Positions 21,526-33,359 of a stretch of DNA of 64,000 bases are shown here, one piece after another. The position numbers and the translations under genes are program-made. The DNA is taken from the NCBI GenBank assembly GCA_019915135.1, contig JAHLMK010000001.1, positions 1,922,001 to 1,986,000 of the forward strand, in the 5' to 3' direction. The stretch's first letter is position 1. Each line of letters starts with the position of its first letter. The notes beneath the pieces are model-generated. The model had not been told where the DNA came from and searched no databases. It saw only the letters and a list, made by a program, of their open reading frames with translations. Source of the stretch: Strobilurus pachycystidiatus. Lineage: Eukaryota > Basidiomycota > Agaricomycetes > Agaricales > Physalacriaceae.

Positions 21526-22344
21526 CACCAGATCAAGAAGCAGGGCGCCAACGTTGTAGGAAAAAATAGCTACTGACCACATTGCCAAAAGATTCTCCAG
21601 AATTGCGACAGCCTCAGAGGAATAACGCAACTTGTCATCGCAAATTGCCGGATAGCGATCTAAGGCCACAGAGCACGGTTCATGGCACATTTACACGCGT
21701 ATTGTTGTAGGAGACGCGTCGATGGTCAATACGAACACACGAAAGCGCGCTGTGGTACGCGCGGTGTCAGTAATGGTTGAGGAATTCCGATATCGTTCCT
21801 CTCCCCTTAACCGGGGCGCCGGCTCTCGGACCGACCCATTGATCTTCTTTTGGCTTGTCGCTCCCGCTCAACAGTCAAACTAAACTTTACGGTAGTAACG
21901 GTACACAACTAAACCTCTCGAGATGTCAAGTGATTCTCTAAGTACTGCCACATGCAAGAGATCGGATCGGAGCGCAGAACGACGAAGGTCGGCGTGTCTT
22001 TCATCAGCGTACAGCCCACCTGCCAGTTTGCTGCCAGTGCACGTTGAACGTTGAACCCCGAGCTGTTCGTTTGGTTTTGAGTACATGAGCGTCAAGCACT
22101 GCTGCATTCAACTGCGATCAAGAGCATAAGGAAATGTGGCGTGCACTTGTGATGTTCATAGTATCGGTCAAGTTTAGACCGTGTTCAAGGTCCAAATTTG
22201 TTTCCCATATACATGGAATCTGATCTGGTATAGTATAGATATACATAGAAGCAAGTGGTTGCTTTGCTAGATGTCAAGACGATGGTATATAGGATGCAAT
22301 GGATAAATCATGAGACAGATGAAAGGAAAACTCTTGTAGATAGA
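21526..22344. other. Intergenic region upstream of the bZIP gene
   Basis: It contains paired ACGCGT elements at 21695-21700 and 21714-21719 (MCB-like) and then the AT-richer 3' flank of the checkpoint gene. No gene is seen. Confidence 0.5.
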
Positions 22345-25300
22345 TCAGTCCACAATTCTGTTCGCAATCAAAGACTCCTTCAATGACTGCCACTGAACAA
22401 CATTCGGATGAGCACAGCGCGGCTTCGGTGATGCACCATCATATACGACCATGTCGAACTTTGCGGCAACCTGTTTGGTCACCGAGCCTTTCAATACCTT
22501 CACCTTGTCAGCTCCCATCGCGAACAGTATCAGCGGAACGTTATGCGATCCATCCGTTGCCTACGATACGACATAAGCATCTACCAACAAGGCTGTGCAT
22601 CGGAAGCGACTCACATCTATCTCCCTCTTGGGCATGTAAGAGGTTCCTGCAACAAGAATGTTCTTTCCGCGTAACAGTTTCATGGAAACAGGATTTTCCA
22701 AAATATTCACGAGATCGGTGTTATCCCAGCTGAGGTCGATGAGCTGAGAAACACGCCGATCCATGTAGATTCCGGCGGGAAGAAGGTAAGCCTTCCAGTC
22801 CAATACACGGCCTTCCTTGGTGGACGCGCGCGCCCAATCCACGGAGACGCAAGGAATCCCGAGGGCCAACGCAGTAAGGTATTTCGGCTTCTCGTTGGCC
22901 ATGTCCGCAAGCAGGAAGACGTGCCGAAGGTTCTTAGAGCCGTTCCATTGCGCAGACCCCTTCTCGATGGACCAGTCCTGACCGTGGAACTGCCCATTCC
23001 ACACGATGAGGTTGTGCCAATTATCATAGACTTTGGCACCAGCGATGGTGAGGTTGTCAATACTCTCCTCTTTACCGGCAGCCTTGGACCAGGTGACGAC
23101 AAACGCATAGCCCGCAAATAGACCGTCAGACGTCTCCGGGTCCTCGTCGTTGGGGAACAGATCCTGGGTCCGAAGAAGACGGTCGCCCCAGCATTCTTTG
23201 ACAGACTTGGAGGACAGCCGAATGCGTTCGACATTCACCATGGTCTGCTCATCATTCAACTCCAAAAGGACCTCGCTCGAGTCGGTAACATGTCCGTCAA
23301 CGACAAGAGCCGAGTCCATGGTGGTATCCGAGTGTTCGATCTGCACGGCGTCCCCTGCGCGCAGCTCGAAGCGCCGCAGGGAACCGATGTCCACCTCGCA
23401 CGGATTACCATCATCGTAACGGATGGCCACCCTCTTCGTCCCTTTTACCTCCTCAATCGTGCAGGAGAAGTACATCCCCTCCTTCGGCCACAACACCCAG
23501 GCTCGGACGTTCTCCACGGCTCTTGTCATGGTTTCGTTCCGTATGCTCTTCGTGAGTCCGACTTCGCGCTTGATAGCGCCGCTGAGCGATGGTGTAGTAG
23601 CCTTGGAGCCAAGCCGACGACGCTTAGAGTTGCTCGGACCAGCTTCATTGAGCAAGACCGTGGCTTCCCGTTCTCGCTTGAGCTCTACATGATCTGACTC
23701 CTCAGATTCCTCATCGCCGCTGAGAGTCTCGGTAACCTGGCGTTGTTTGCCGCGTCTGGTTGTCTTCCGATTCGTCGCTGGAGCTTTGCCTTTGCCTTTC
23801 GCGCTCCGCGTCGTGCGTTTGACAGTGCTCTTGGGAGGTGGCATGTCAGAGGGGAGAGAACAGGGGACTACTTCAGTCGAGGGAGAGCGCTTGCGTTTCC
23901 CAGACCTCGGAGCAGAAATGGGCTATATGAATTTTCAGACATTATTCGCATCACTTGTGAACTGACTGACCTTGGAAGCTGCCTTAACATTCGCACTAGT
24001 GGGCTTGGTCTTGATGGTGGCGCTAGTTGGTTTCGAGCTGGGCTTGGAAAAGGGACGTCATCCGAGGACTCTTCCTCTTCCATCCGACGAGCGAACGACT
24101 TGTTACGCCTTGCTTCTTCTTCGAGTTCCAACGAGTCCGGAACGATATCTGCGGAGTCATCTGCTTCTGTGGACGTGGACTTGTCCGCAGGGCGTTGTTT
24201 GGAGATGACGGATGGCTTCGGGGGCGGCTTGAAGAATGTAGAAGGAGGCGAGGGATCAGATCTTTGTGAACGAGGATCTGAATCCGGGACTACCGAGATC
24301 GAGTCTTGCGTGGCGCGCTGCATCGCGGGCGGAGGCTGGATGAAGCGCTTGGGTCTTGCAAACTCTTCGTCGTGTGATGGCTGAGTTTCCATCCAATTAT
24401 TCCGCGCGGGCTGAGTCGCCTCCCCAACCGGGAAATTCGTCTCTTCCACTTCCTGCCACGGCGATGGGTGACTTTCCGGACGGGTTGAAGGACCCGCCTC
24501 TCCATCTCTGTCGAGCCAGTGATTATACGATGGCTGCGTTTCTTGCCCCATCGAAGGACCTGCCTCGGGCTGGGACTGGGAAGCTTGTGTTTGCAGCATT
24601 GCCCTGTAATGCGCAACGGATTGTGATGTTGGAGGGGTTGCGGAAAGGTAGTCTTCGCAGCGAAAGGTCTCCAGATTCAAGTGCGCGATATTCATGGTGG
24701 CAAGACGCCGCTTGACGGAGTTATCGTTGAAGCCAGCGAGCTTGACAAGTTTGTGTATGACCTCGTAGTCCTTGGGATCTAGGACAGAAGCCCCGGTTTC
24801 CTGAACGTCATCGTCCACGACCTGCGTGCTCGCTGTCGCTTGAGTCATTTGCGTGTCCAGTATGTCAGGGAACGAAGGAGGGGATGGAGAAGGAGTGGGT
24901 GGGCCGCGGGAAGGGGACGTGACTGGCTTCTGAGAGGGTTCGTCAACATCATCCACCCCGTCGTCTTCTCCGTCGGAGAGATCTGGGCGGGGCTGACCGC
25001 ACGTATAGTGGTCCAAGTAGTTGCCCACGTCGTCATCATCGCTCGCTTCACTGAGCTTCTGGGATTCGGGGTCCGATGCATCCACATATACAACGGGTGG
25101 ATTCTCCTCCGGCAGGTCGTCGTCGTCATCATCGGCAGGAGACAGTGGGTTCGGGTATTTGGAGGTAGGAGGCCGTGTTGTGTCAGGGTAGTTGTCGAGT
25201 AATGATTCGCTTCGTTGTCTCGCGTTGGGACGTAGATTGGAGCGGGTAAATGCAGCGGTAGAGCGCTTCATGGGGGTGTCAGCAGAGCTGTGTTGAGAGG

Positions 25301-25637
25301 CGTCCTTTATAAATGCAGCACAAAGACATGAATACGGCACAAGTCGATCAGTGCTTGGACCACTGACCTTTGTAGATGCTCCCCTGATTTCCGTACTAGG
25401 TTCGTCGGCCTGCGGTTCTTTGTCCATGTCAACATCAAGGTTCTCCTTTTGCGAGCCGCCGTCGCCGAATGCCTCGATGTCGTGGTTGTTGTACTGACTC
25501 TGCGATTCGGACTGCGTTTCGAGGAGACCGAAGAACTGGATCTTCGAGGGTTTGAGAACAGAGCTACCAGAAGAGGTAGCTGAACCCTCAACTGGAGCGA
25601 TATCCTTGGTTGCTCGGCCCTGGATAGGTGCAGGCAT
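22345..25637 (-). CDS. DNA damage checkpoint mediator, Crb2/Rad9/53BP1 type (SQ/TQ cluster, Tudor-like, BRCT)
   Basis: Links the sensor kinase to the effector kinase at damaged chromatin in the nucleus (family role). ATG 25637 (MPAPIQGRATKD). The N-terminal half (25637-24080) is disordered and acidic with many SQ/TQ sites (ETQSESQSQ, DTQMTQATASTQ, LQTQASQSQ). Then come basic nuclear signals (GKRKRSPST, KRTTRSAKGKGK), a Tudor-like segment (ENVRAWVLWPKEGMYFSC, VAIRYDDGNPCEVDIGSLRR), BRCT1 (FAGYAFVVTW, ALALGIPCVSVDWARA) and BRCT2 (LLRGKNILVAGTSY). The last exon ends NVVQWQSLKESLIANRIVD with TGA at 22345-22347. One intron interrupts GASTK/DASQ near 25310-25370. The splice pattern near 24080-23870 is unclear: a 47 bp GTCCCT-AAG intron would restore phase. 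About 1,050 aa. Confidence 0.85.
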
Positions 25638-26099
25638 GTCACTGTTGTGGCGTCAATTGAGCTAGGAACTGTGGCTGGGCAGTATAGACGCACCCAAGAG
25701 TGTGCATGTCTTGCTTTCTGGGCATGTAAATGTAACCTGGCCAGGTTTCCGTCTGAGCTGAGAATATAACGAACAAACACGACTTTATGTTGGTGCTTCC
25801 GTCGCGATGGCCGGTGAGATATAGCCCAGCCTGTGTGCTTGATTTGGCAGATAGGCGCAGAGTGAACAGACAATGGTAGAAGATGTGGCGTAGAGGGGCA
25901 GCACGCCAACTGCACTGAGTTGAACCGTGACGGTCGAGTTTAGGAGCTATTTTGAAATTATTGATGGATGTTTGCGCACGTGGTCAGAGACGCGCTCTTG
26001 ATTTCAATTTGGTCACATCGGGGTCCCCGTAACGCACATCACTTGCTCTTGACCACCACTTTCAACCACGCCGCGCTGGACGTCGTCGCTCTTTGTATC
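25638..26099. other. Divergent promoter, checkpoint gene / membrane protein gene
   Basis: 462 bp between start codons, no gene seen. An in-frame upstream codon at 25968 extends the right-hand gene on paper, but it is a weaker start. Confidence 0.5.
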
Positions 26100-28085
26100 A
26101 TGAACAGCCCCTCTCTCCCGATGCCGCTGCAAGAGCGTGGTCGCGAGCCGCACACCTTCTCCCGCAAACCTATACCCACGCACTTTGTCGCTCCCTCTGT
26201 CAATCGCAAAGCTCGCCTAGTCAAAATGTTCCGAAAACCCGCGGTCGACAACCTCTTGGCTCAGACAGTTACAGAAAAAACGCACAAAACGACTAAAACA
26301 ACAGCTTCAGCCAAAGAAACGCACAAAGTCGCATACGATGTCACAAACATACCCAATCCTACTCCCGATGGCGGCAAGAAGGGGTCGCTCTTCTCGGTTG
26401 GATACGATCCCGCCCATACCTTCTCTGTTATTTCGGCCACGGCCGCACCTCTCAAATCCCCGACGACTTCTAAAACATTCTCTCCTCTGCCTCCTCTGAT
26501 GACACTTTCTCCAACCATCTCGCACCCTCCCTCCGGAGCATCGTCACGGGCACAAACGTCTACTGTTGTCAGCCCATCCTCTATGTCTAACGCAATCGAA
26601 AACGCATCCGTCTCCCACAATCGATCTCAAGGTCCGAGAATCCCAGTCGTGGCAATCGCTCTTCTTTCCGTTGGCGTGGCTCTCGTACTCGTCGGAGTCT
26701 TCATCACCGTCAAAGCCTGCTCTCGCCCTACCCGTCGGACCCGTCCTAAACCCTCGCTACCCATTCTCGGCGATGGCTTCGGAGATCGAGATTTTGACTT
26801 CAAGGAAAAGGACTCACCTCTTTTCGGGGGCAAGGAACGCTTTTCTTCGCAGGCCGGTAATCTCTGGGCGTGGTCAAACCAACCTCAGTCTAATCCTTTC
26901 GTCGAACCCATGCAGCCGGCCGCGCACACCAACAATACCCACGTAGACAATACCGTACAGCACTATAATCTCCCGACCTCGCAGTCTTCCTGGCAGCCAA
27001 GCTTGAGTTACGGATCACAATCGCAATCACAATCGTCCCATCCGATTCCATCTCACAGTGTGCCCGCTCTTCCCATATCTCATCAGCCTGCCAGAAATAA
27101 CAACGCGTTGACCCGTGCCGTCAGCCGTTTCTCGACTGCATCATTGTCGCTCTACCCAACGTCACCCATCAGCGCCCACGACATCGGGATTGCGATTAGT
27201 AGTAGCAAAGCCTTCACCGCGGATGGACACCCAATCCTGAGTAGGACTGCGAAGGCCGCCTTACGGAAGAGCAGGAGCGAATTCATGGACGATGGGACAG
27301 AGCTAGCATATGACGGCGCAGACGTTACCTCCCCGAAGATTATTCAATCCCCAGTTGTCCCCGCTACGTCAGGTTCTGGAGGACGAACTAGAATCAAGTC
27401 GTCATATTATACCCCAGGGTCGTACCCACGCATCTCCACGATTCCATCTACGACCTCATCCAAGATACGAGTGGATGATCCCTATGATGCCTATCCCTTC
27501 CCATCCCTCCATAAGTCTGATTCTCGCAGAGACCGGGAAGCTCGAGCTCTCACTTCTGCCTTGGGCTTGACGTCACCGTCTCTTGACACGATGCCCGTCT
27601 CGCCACAGCCGACGTTGTATCCAGACGATTCGCTGAGCGTCGTGGGAGCGAGACGGCCGAGCAAACGCGTTCCGTCGAAGAAAGCGCTGAAATACGCTGC
27701 GGGCAGTGATGGCGCGGGAGCTGTGGCGTTGCCTACCACAGGCAGTGTGGATGCCGGTACAGCATTGGGAAGTTTGATGTTGACGATGGATTTTGGAGCG
27801 ACGAACAGGTCCTTGGCTACCCTGGGAGACCGACTCGGGGAAAATATGACGACGTACGGAGAGATGCGTTCTGGCTCCTCGACGATATTTGCGGCCAGCC
27901 AATCGAAAGTGCTTGATAAACCTCCGAGGGTGCCATCGCCTCCTCCGCTTCCCTCTCTGGCACAGATGGGACTTGAGCAATCGGACCCGATGGGATTTGC
28001 GGACTATCGTAGCCCTACGTACAGCATTTGCGGTATGTACGAGGACGAGAGAAAGAGTCGAACAAGCTATTATCTGAGTAGATAG
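26100..28085 (+). CDS. Single-pass membrane protein with Ser/Thr-rich outer and disordered inner region
   Basis: One uninterrupted exon of 661 aa from ATG 26100 (MNSPSLPMPLQERGREP). I do not recognise a named family. Residues 100-180 are Ser/Thr/Pro rich, followed by a single hydrophobic helix at about 181-206 (VVAIALLSVGVALVLVGVFI) and a basic stop-transfer sequence (CSRPTRRTRPKP). The remaining about 450 residues are low complexity, with Ser-rich and Gln-rich tracts (GSQSQSQSSHP). There is no clear signal peptide, so the topology is uncertain. The layout resembles fungal cell-surface sensor or Mid2-like proteins, but that is only shape similarity. It is unusual here in lacking introns. Confidence 0.75.
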   Translation: MNSPSLPMPLQERGREPHTFSRKPIPTHFVAPSVNRKARLVKMFRKPAVDNLLAQTVTEKTHKTTKTTASAKETHKVAYDVTNIPNPTPDGGKKGSLFSVGYDPAHTFSVISATAAPLKSPTTSKTFSPLPPLMTLSPTISHPPSGASSRAQTSTVVSPSSMSNAIENASVSHNRSQGPRIPVVAIALLSVGVALVLVGVFITVKACSRPTRRTRPKPSLPILGDGFGDRDFDFKEKDSPLFGGKERFSSQAGNLWAWSNQPQSNPFVEPMQPAAHTNNTHVDNTVQHYNLPTSQSSWQPSLSYGSQSQSQSSHPIPSHSVPALPISHQPARNNNALTRAVSRFSTASLSLYPTSPISAHDIGIAISSSKAFTADGHPILSRTAKAALRKSRSEFMDDGTELAYDGADVTSPKIIQSPVVPATSGSGGRTRIKSSYYTPGSYPRISTIPSTTSSKIRVDDPYDAYPFPSLHKSDSRRDREARALTSALGLTSPSLDTMPVSPQPTLYPDDSLSVVGARRPSKRVPSKKALKYAAGSDGAGAVALPTTGSVDAGTALGSLMLTMDFGATNRSLATLGDRLGENMTTYGEMRSGSSTIFAASQSKVLDKPPRVPSPPPLPSLAQMGLEQSDPMGFADYRSPTYSICGMYEDERKSRTSYYLSR

Positions 28086-28500
28086 GAACGGTAGCATTAG
28101 ATGACTACTATAGTGTAGAACAAACTATGACAGCATAACATTGGAACAAGATTGCGTTCGGTGTGTCTGTGGAGTGTAATAATAGAAGAAACGGTTCCCC
28201 GGTACCCAGACAGTTCTGATGATTGACACATTCATCCTGATGGGAGTTACATATCGTTGAGCGCGTTTGGAAGCAGTGCCGTTGAGGATGTTCCGCAGCA
28301 ACAACGGGAAAAGGGGCTCCACTGCCGCTTATATCTACCTGGCTAACTCCGTCTCAGATTTGCCTTTTCCCCCTCTCCGCAATCGGCTTCTTCGTTCTTC
28401 TCTACGCTCTGCCCATCGTTCTCGACGTGCCCGACGACGACGACGGCATTGTGCAGCCCTTTCACCACCCCCGCCACCGCGCTTTTCTACCATAACCGTA
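28086..28500. other. Intergenic region between membrane protein and transporter genes
   Basis: It holds the 3' flank of the membrane protein gene and a CT-rich leader (28340-28500) typical of fungal promoters and 5' UTRs. No gene. Confidence 0.5.
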
Positions 28501-30012
28501 ATGTCAACACACCCTAATGTCCATCTCTCCTCCAAGGCCATGGAGGCAGGAGACATCAAGCACGACCTCAGCGCGGAGGACGCAGCGTTGGCAAGCGATA
28601 TCACGACTGCACCGGCAGTGCCCTCATTGTGGGGAATCCCGCTAAAATATATCTCGTGCGTCGCCTGCGCCTCTCCTTCCCCTCGTTCCCGAGCGCTAAA
28701 GAGGGTCTAGTCTGGTGACGCTGGCCGTCCAGAACTCTGCCTTGACGATTATTATGCATTATTCTAGAGTGTCGACGCCGCCCTCGCGGGCGTACTCTGC
28801 GGCGACTGCGGTACTGATGAACGAGATTCTCAAGGGCCTCATCTCGCTCGTCTTCGCGTTCTGGCGCATCGACGTGACGCCGCCTGTTGCGATTCCCATG
28901 TCGTTCGCACCGGAAACGACCCAGCCAACCTTCCGTTCCCGGCCCTCATCGCTCTTACTGCGCGTTAAGAAGCTGTGCCGCGAAGTGTTCAGTCCAGATT
29001 GCTGGAAGCTTTCAATTCCTGCCATCCTCTATGGTACGACATTGCTCTTCATCCCAACTCTATACCCTTCTCACGCATACTAGTGATTCAAAATAATCTG
29101 CAATACGTCGCCGCCTCCAACCTTGAAGCCGCGACGTTCCAGGTCAGCTACCAGATGAAGATTCTTACCACGGCGGCGTTCTCCGTCCTCCTCTTACGCA
29201 AGAAGCTGCTTTCGACCCAGTGGATTGCCCTGTTATTCCTCGCCATTGGCGTCGGCGTGGTGCAAATCCAATCCGCATGTTCTAAAAATGGCGACACGAC
29301 ATCCAGCGGCCACTCACTCAATGCCACAAAGGGCTTTTTGGCCGTTGTCGCCGCTTGCTTCACATCGGGTCTCGCGGGAGTTTACTTCGAGATGGTTCTC
29401 AAGAATTCCCCAGGGGATCTTTGGGTCCGGAACGTGCAACTGTCCCTTTTCAGTCTCATTCCATGCATCGCGCCCATCCTCATGACCCAACAAGTCAATA
29501 CCGACAGGGGTATCGTTGGGTGGATGTCCGCATTCTTCCACGATTTCGGTCCCTGGGCCTGGGCGACAGTGAGCGTTCAGGTCTTTGGCGGCTTAGTCAC
29601 CGCAATGGTCATCAAATACTCGGACAACATCCTCAAGGGCTTCGCGACAAGCTTGAGCATCGTCATCTCCTTCCTCGCGTCTGTCGCATTGTTCGACTTC
29701 CGCATCTCGTTCACGTTCGTGCTGGGCTCGGCCATCGTGCTTAACGCGACGTGGTTGTACAACCAGCAGCCCCGAAGGCTCGGGTTTGGCGGTCAGCGTG
29801 ACGCTAAGGTCTGGCATTCAATGGGCTGGCCGATCAACGAGAAACGTCAAGGGCTTGCGTATCGGTCTGTCTCTGCCGTCCCCATTCTCGGATCGGGCCT
29901 GTCATCTTCCACGACGTCCAGATCATCCTCCTTTGTATCATTATCCTCCGTGTCGACAAACTCCGCACCATTAGTCCTCGAGACGGACCTCTTCACCAAG
30001 GAGAAGTTATAA
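28501..30012 (+). CDS. Nucleotide-sugar transporter, UDP-galactose translocator type
   Basis: Golgi antiporter that imports a UDP-sugar, probably UDP-galactose, in exchange for UMP (SLC35A/Gms1 group). Exons 28501-28655, 28711-29033 and 29084-30012 give 468 aa. Family motifs are clear: LVTLAVQNSALTIIMHYSR in helix 1, TAVLMNEILKG, IQNNLQYVAASNLEAATFQV, YQMKILTTA, GVYFEMVLKNS, and VIKYSDNILKGFATSLSIV near the C-terminus. About ten hydrophobic helices. A Ser-rich cytosolic tail follows. Intron 1 splits the codon just before LVTL and intron 2 falls in YVIQNN. Substrate specificity between UDP-galactose and related sugars cannot be fixed from sequence. Confidence 0.92.
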
Positions 30013-32366
30013 TGACATTTTATCGGGTTTCATGTTATGTTAGAGTCTTGAAGCTTGCTGTTTTGCTCTTCCATGGAGCTTCAAGACATTTCTCTCTCCA
30101 TACCCAGGACCTTGCTTCCCTTATCTATCACGAACGAACTTTCATACCCTACCGTATTATTTAACTTGTAATGTTGGACCGCTTGGTGCAGGGGAGCTGC
30201 GAGGAATCAGAAGAACCATGTCAATACGCACAATGTCGTGCGGGGATGTATTACCATGTGAATACGCGTCTATAGACTCGTTACATGCCGTGCACAGGTT
30301 GCTCCTAAGCGCAAATGAGACAACCGGAAAGAGTGCGGCTTTTCATACAATGGAACTCATACATTCAATTGGAACGATCGGGTCCATGCATGAGGGTCAA
30401 CGTCAACGTTCGTCCCTCCAGTGTCCCTCCTCGCGAGTCGTTTCCCTTTGTATTCAAATTGGGACAGGAGCATGCATGACAGCGCGCCTTCTTTGATTCG
30501 GATCCGGACCGCTGATGAGTTTGACGCGAGGCCTTGGTATTCCGCTAGCTGCAGCCTGGACCTTGTGAATCCGAATGTAACGGTACAAGCCCTGGCGAGG
30601 GGATCTAGCAGGCGGCGGCAAGTCGGGAGACGAGAAGGAGGTGAACCTCATCGCGTCAAACGCAACTACGCAGATAAAGCTGTCCATCTGGCATGGCTAG
30701 TAGCTTGTATGCATAGAAGAACGACTTCTCACACCGTCATACCTGGAGACACATCTCGCGGCTCCGTTCCAGTGAGATACTGCGGTTTACAGCACCTCTT
30801 CAAGAAGCAACCCTCGAAACTCACCGCCCGAGACTCTCGACGCCGTGATCTCCGACTAGAATAGCTGGAACTTGCTCATCCATTTGTGGCGTGTCGACGG
30901 GAATCGGTTTTGAATCGGGAGCGCGTAGAGGTTGACACCGAATCCGAATGCAGGCAGATGGGACCCGGTGGGCGGGGCGTGCGCGTGAACGAGGAGGAAA
31001 AGGCAACGTCGAGAAGATCCATGGTACCGAGACGCGGCAGACGATAGTCATGTCTTGAAGCGGGCAAGTCGCACCGGATCAGCAATCTCAGATTTTCGCC
31101 AGTTCCCCATTTCGCTGCACATGAGGTCGAGGATACGGGGTGCGCTCCAATTTTAGACGTCCAAATCGCACAGGGACACTGGGTACCAGAAGGGAAGGGA
31201 AGCACGTAGTATTGATCTAAGCGCTGAGCGCTGAGCTACAAACACTGCGGAGTACTAATTAGTCATAGGAATACGTACCCTCAAGGCGAGCGAGTGACTC
31301 ACAGATCACCTTGAACTTTCCCGCATCCTTCCTTCGTATCCCGAGTTATGGTCTGCAGCTTTCATTTTCTGAGGTCTAGTGCCCGTACAAGACGTGATTT
31401 TTGCAAGCAGAGCTGAATTCTTGATTGGTTGCCCGGTGAGCTTGGCTGGTATCTGAGATTTGGAGTGCTACTATTACTAAGTTGAGGAGGTACTTCAAGT
31501 TACAGTTGCTAGGCCTTGGAATGAAGTTCACCGGTCGTCTTATCATGCTACCAGCATGAGGCTACAAGTTCAAAGATGGAATCTACTTACACATGCATCT
31601 GAGCTCATTTGGAGAAAAGTTGAAACCACACAAGGATATGTATCAGCATCAGGTCGGGTCAGCGTCGGGTCTATTCATTTATAGTGAGAGTACACAAGGC
31701 AATAACTAGAGAATGGTGTAAAAGGTAATGTATTGAATCTTAGGGATAGACAACGGTTCTCTGAAGAACTACTTCTACTAACTATTGATCCTTTTATACA
31801 ATTTCCGACGTTTGATGGGTATAGGTGCGCTCTTCTGATTCATGCCCGAGTCATCGTGCCATCCTGCCTGTAATTGATTGGGAGCGTGCCCTATTCTGCC
31901 CAATTCTGCCTTTCTGTTGGTCAAACTCCACCACCATGCACTTCCATGGGACAGCCATTGGATAGATCCCTGTGATGGGTGCAATAATATTGCTCCTGCC
32001 CTTGCGGATGCCGCTCTTGCCTGACAGAGCACCTGTAGCGCAGACGAGTCACGACAGGCGTGTTCATTCATAATGAAGATGCACAAGACATATACCTTAT
32101 TTATTCAGATATTTTGCTCCTGACACAACCTGACCAATCTATGTTGAACAGGGTGCAGAAATCACAGTGAGATGTATATTTGAGCCTCTAGACATTTAGA
32201 CTCTTGAATGATCTGCAAATCCTTTCACACTTTCACAGAGTTTGTGCCGAAAATAACTAGTGAAGATCTTCACATTGCACAAGTTAAATCCTAATATCTC
32301 AGAATTCAAGAAGTAAGCGTAAGAATAGATACTCAGACCATCATATATACCCTTCCTTTTGCTTTG
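30013..32366. other. 2.35 kb gene-poor region
   Basis: The longest gap in the window. Frames at 30218-30496, 30421-30864, 30876-31205 and 31778-32086 are short, mutually overlapping and unlike any family I know. From about 31250 the sequence is AT richer. I see no inverted terminal repeats, LTR-like pairs or RNA genes. Confidence 0.5.
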
Positions 32367-33142
32367 ATGCTCTCTGTTCTTCCTCACTTCTCAGATATGT
32401 TACTTGACTCGCCTCTCTATACTTTGGTTGGTCTTGGATCTGCTCGGTTGTCTGAGCTTCACATGACTGTCCTTGTCCACCATTGCGGTTTCAAAATCTC
32501 TGTGCATTCCACATCAATTCACGAAATCCCAAAAGAGCGACAAGAGGCCTGGAAAATGTGCATCGACATTGTTAACGGTGAACTCGAAGCATGGACAATT
32601 GAAGGTGGGGTGACCAGTTCCCAAGTATGGGCAGCACTTGTGAGTTTCTGTCTTATCTTTTTGATTCTCACCAATTGTGGTTCCAGTTCAGTCTTTTTCG
32701 TGCTGCATCTGCATTTCGCTCAATTGCGGTGTTTCATCCGCCGGATTCTTGGTGGTTCTTAATCTCCGCACCATCCTCGCCAATCCCAGTATGTCGTGCA
32801 TTTGCAACAGTTGTATTTCTGTTACTTGCACCAACAGGTTAGTGTCGAAATACATAATATATTTTCTTTCACTGACCTGTTTCTGCAGCACCAATGCTGC
32901 ACGCTACTATTCCTGACCCAACCTTGACTATCAAGGAGGGATTCCGACTCATGCTAGAATATTTCTGGCTGTATCTCCCTCGAAAAGATCTGGCAAAGAT
33001 TTTATGGGCATCAGCACGAGATCTGGAAGAGTTTAGAAAGTGGGATGAGAGGATAAAGACAGTGGGTCTTTCAGAGAGAGGAATGACCAATCAGTGGGCT
33101 TTGACAGAGGAGCGATGGATGGCTGTGATGGACTTCGAGTAA
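32367..33142 (+). CDS. Unrecognised protein with three exons
   Basis: Exons 32367-32639, 32687-32837 and 32889-33142 join with correct phase through two canonical introns (GTGAGT-CAG, 47 bp; GTTAGT-CAG, 51 bp) to give 225 aa. ATG 32367 opens MLSVLPHFSDML; a TTG just upstream is ignored. Exon 2 encodes RAASAFRSIAVFHPPDSWW and a hydrophobic stretch (FATVVFLLLAPT). Exon 3 encodes a helical C-terminus (IKEGFRLMLEYFWLYLP, DLAKILWASARDLEEFRKWD). I know no domain for it. It sits beside the gene-poor region, in AT-richer DNA than its neighbours, so it may be lineage specific. Confidence 0.6.
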
Positions 33143-33359
33143 TTGCTTGCCTGTTTTCTTGATTTTCTTGATTCTTTGTTTATGGGGAGCAGGCGTAAAA
33201 TTCCAAGAAGTTGTTTTTCGAACTGTGTAGGGTGTTTCATTGCGAAAGAAGTAACGCAGACGCACCAAGTCTCAGTCATGCCGATCGATGCCTCAATCAC
33301 TCCGCCATACATTCAGTCCAATTGACACACAGTAGTAGAACAGATTGTAGCCGTAATGG

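Noticed and set aside
30421..30864. 147-codon plus-strand frame in the gene-poor gap
   Set aside because: Basic, random-looking composition, overlaps other frames, no family match and no splice partners.
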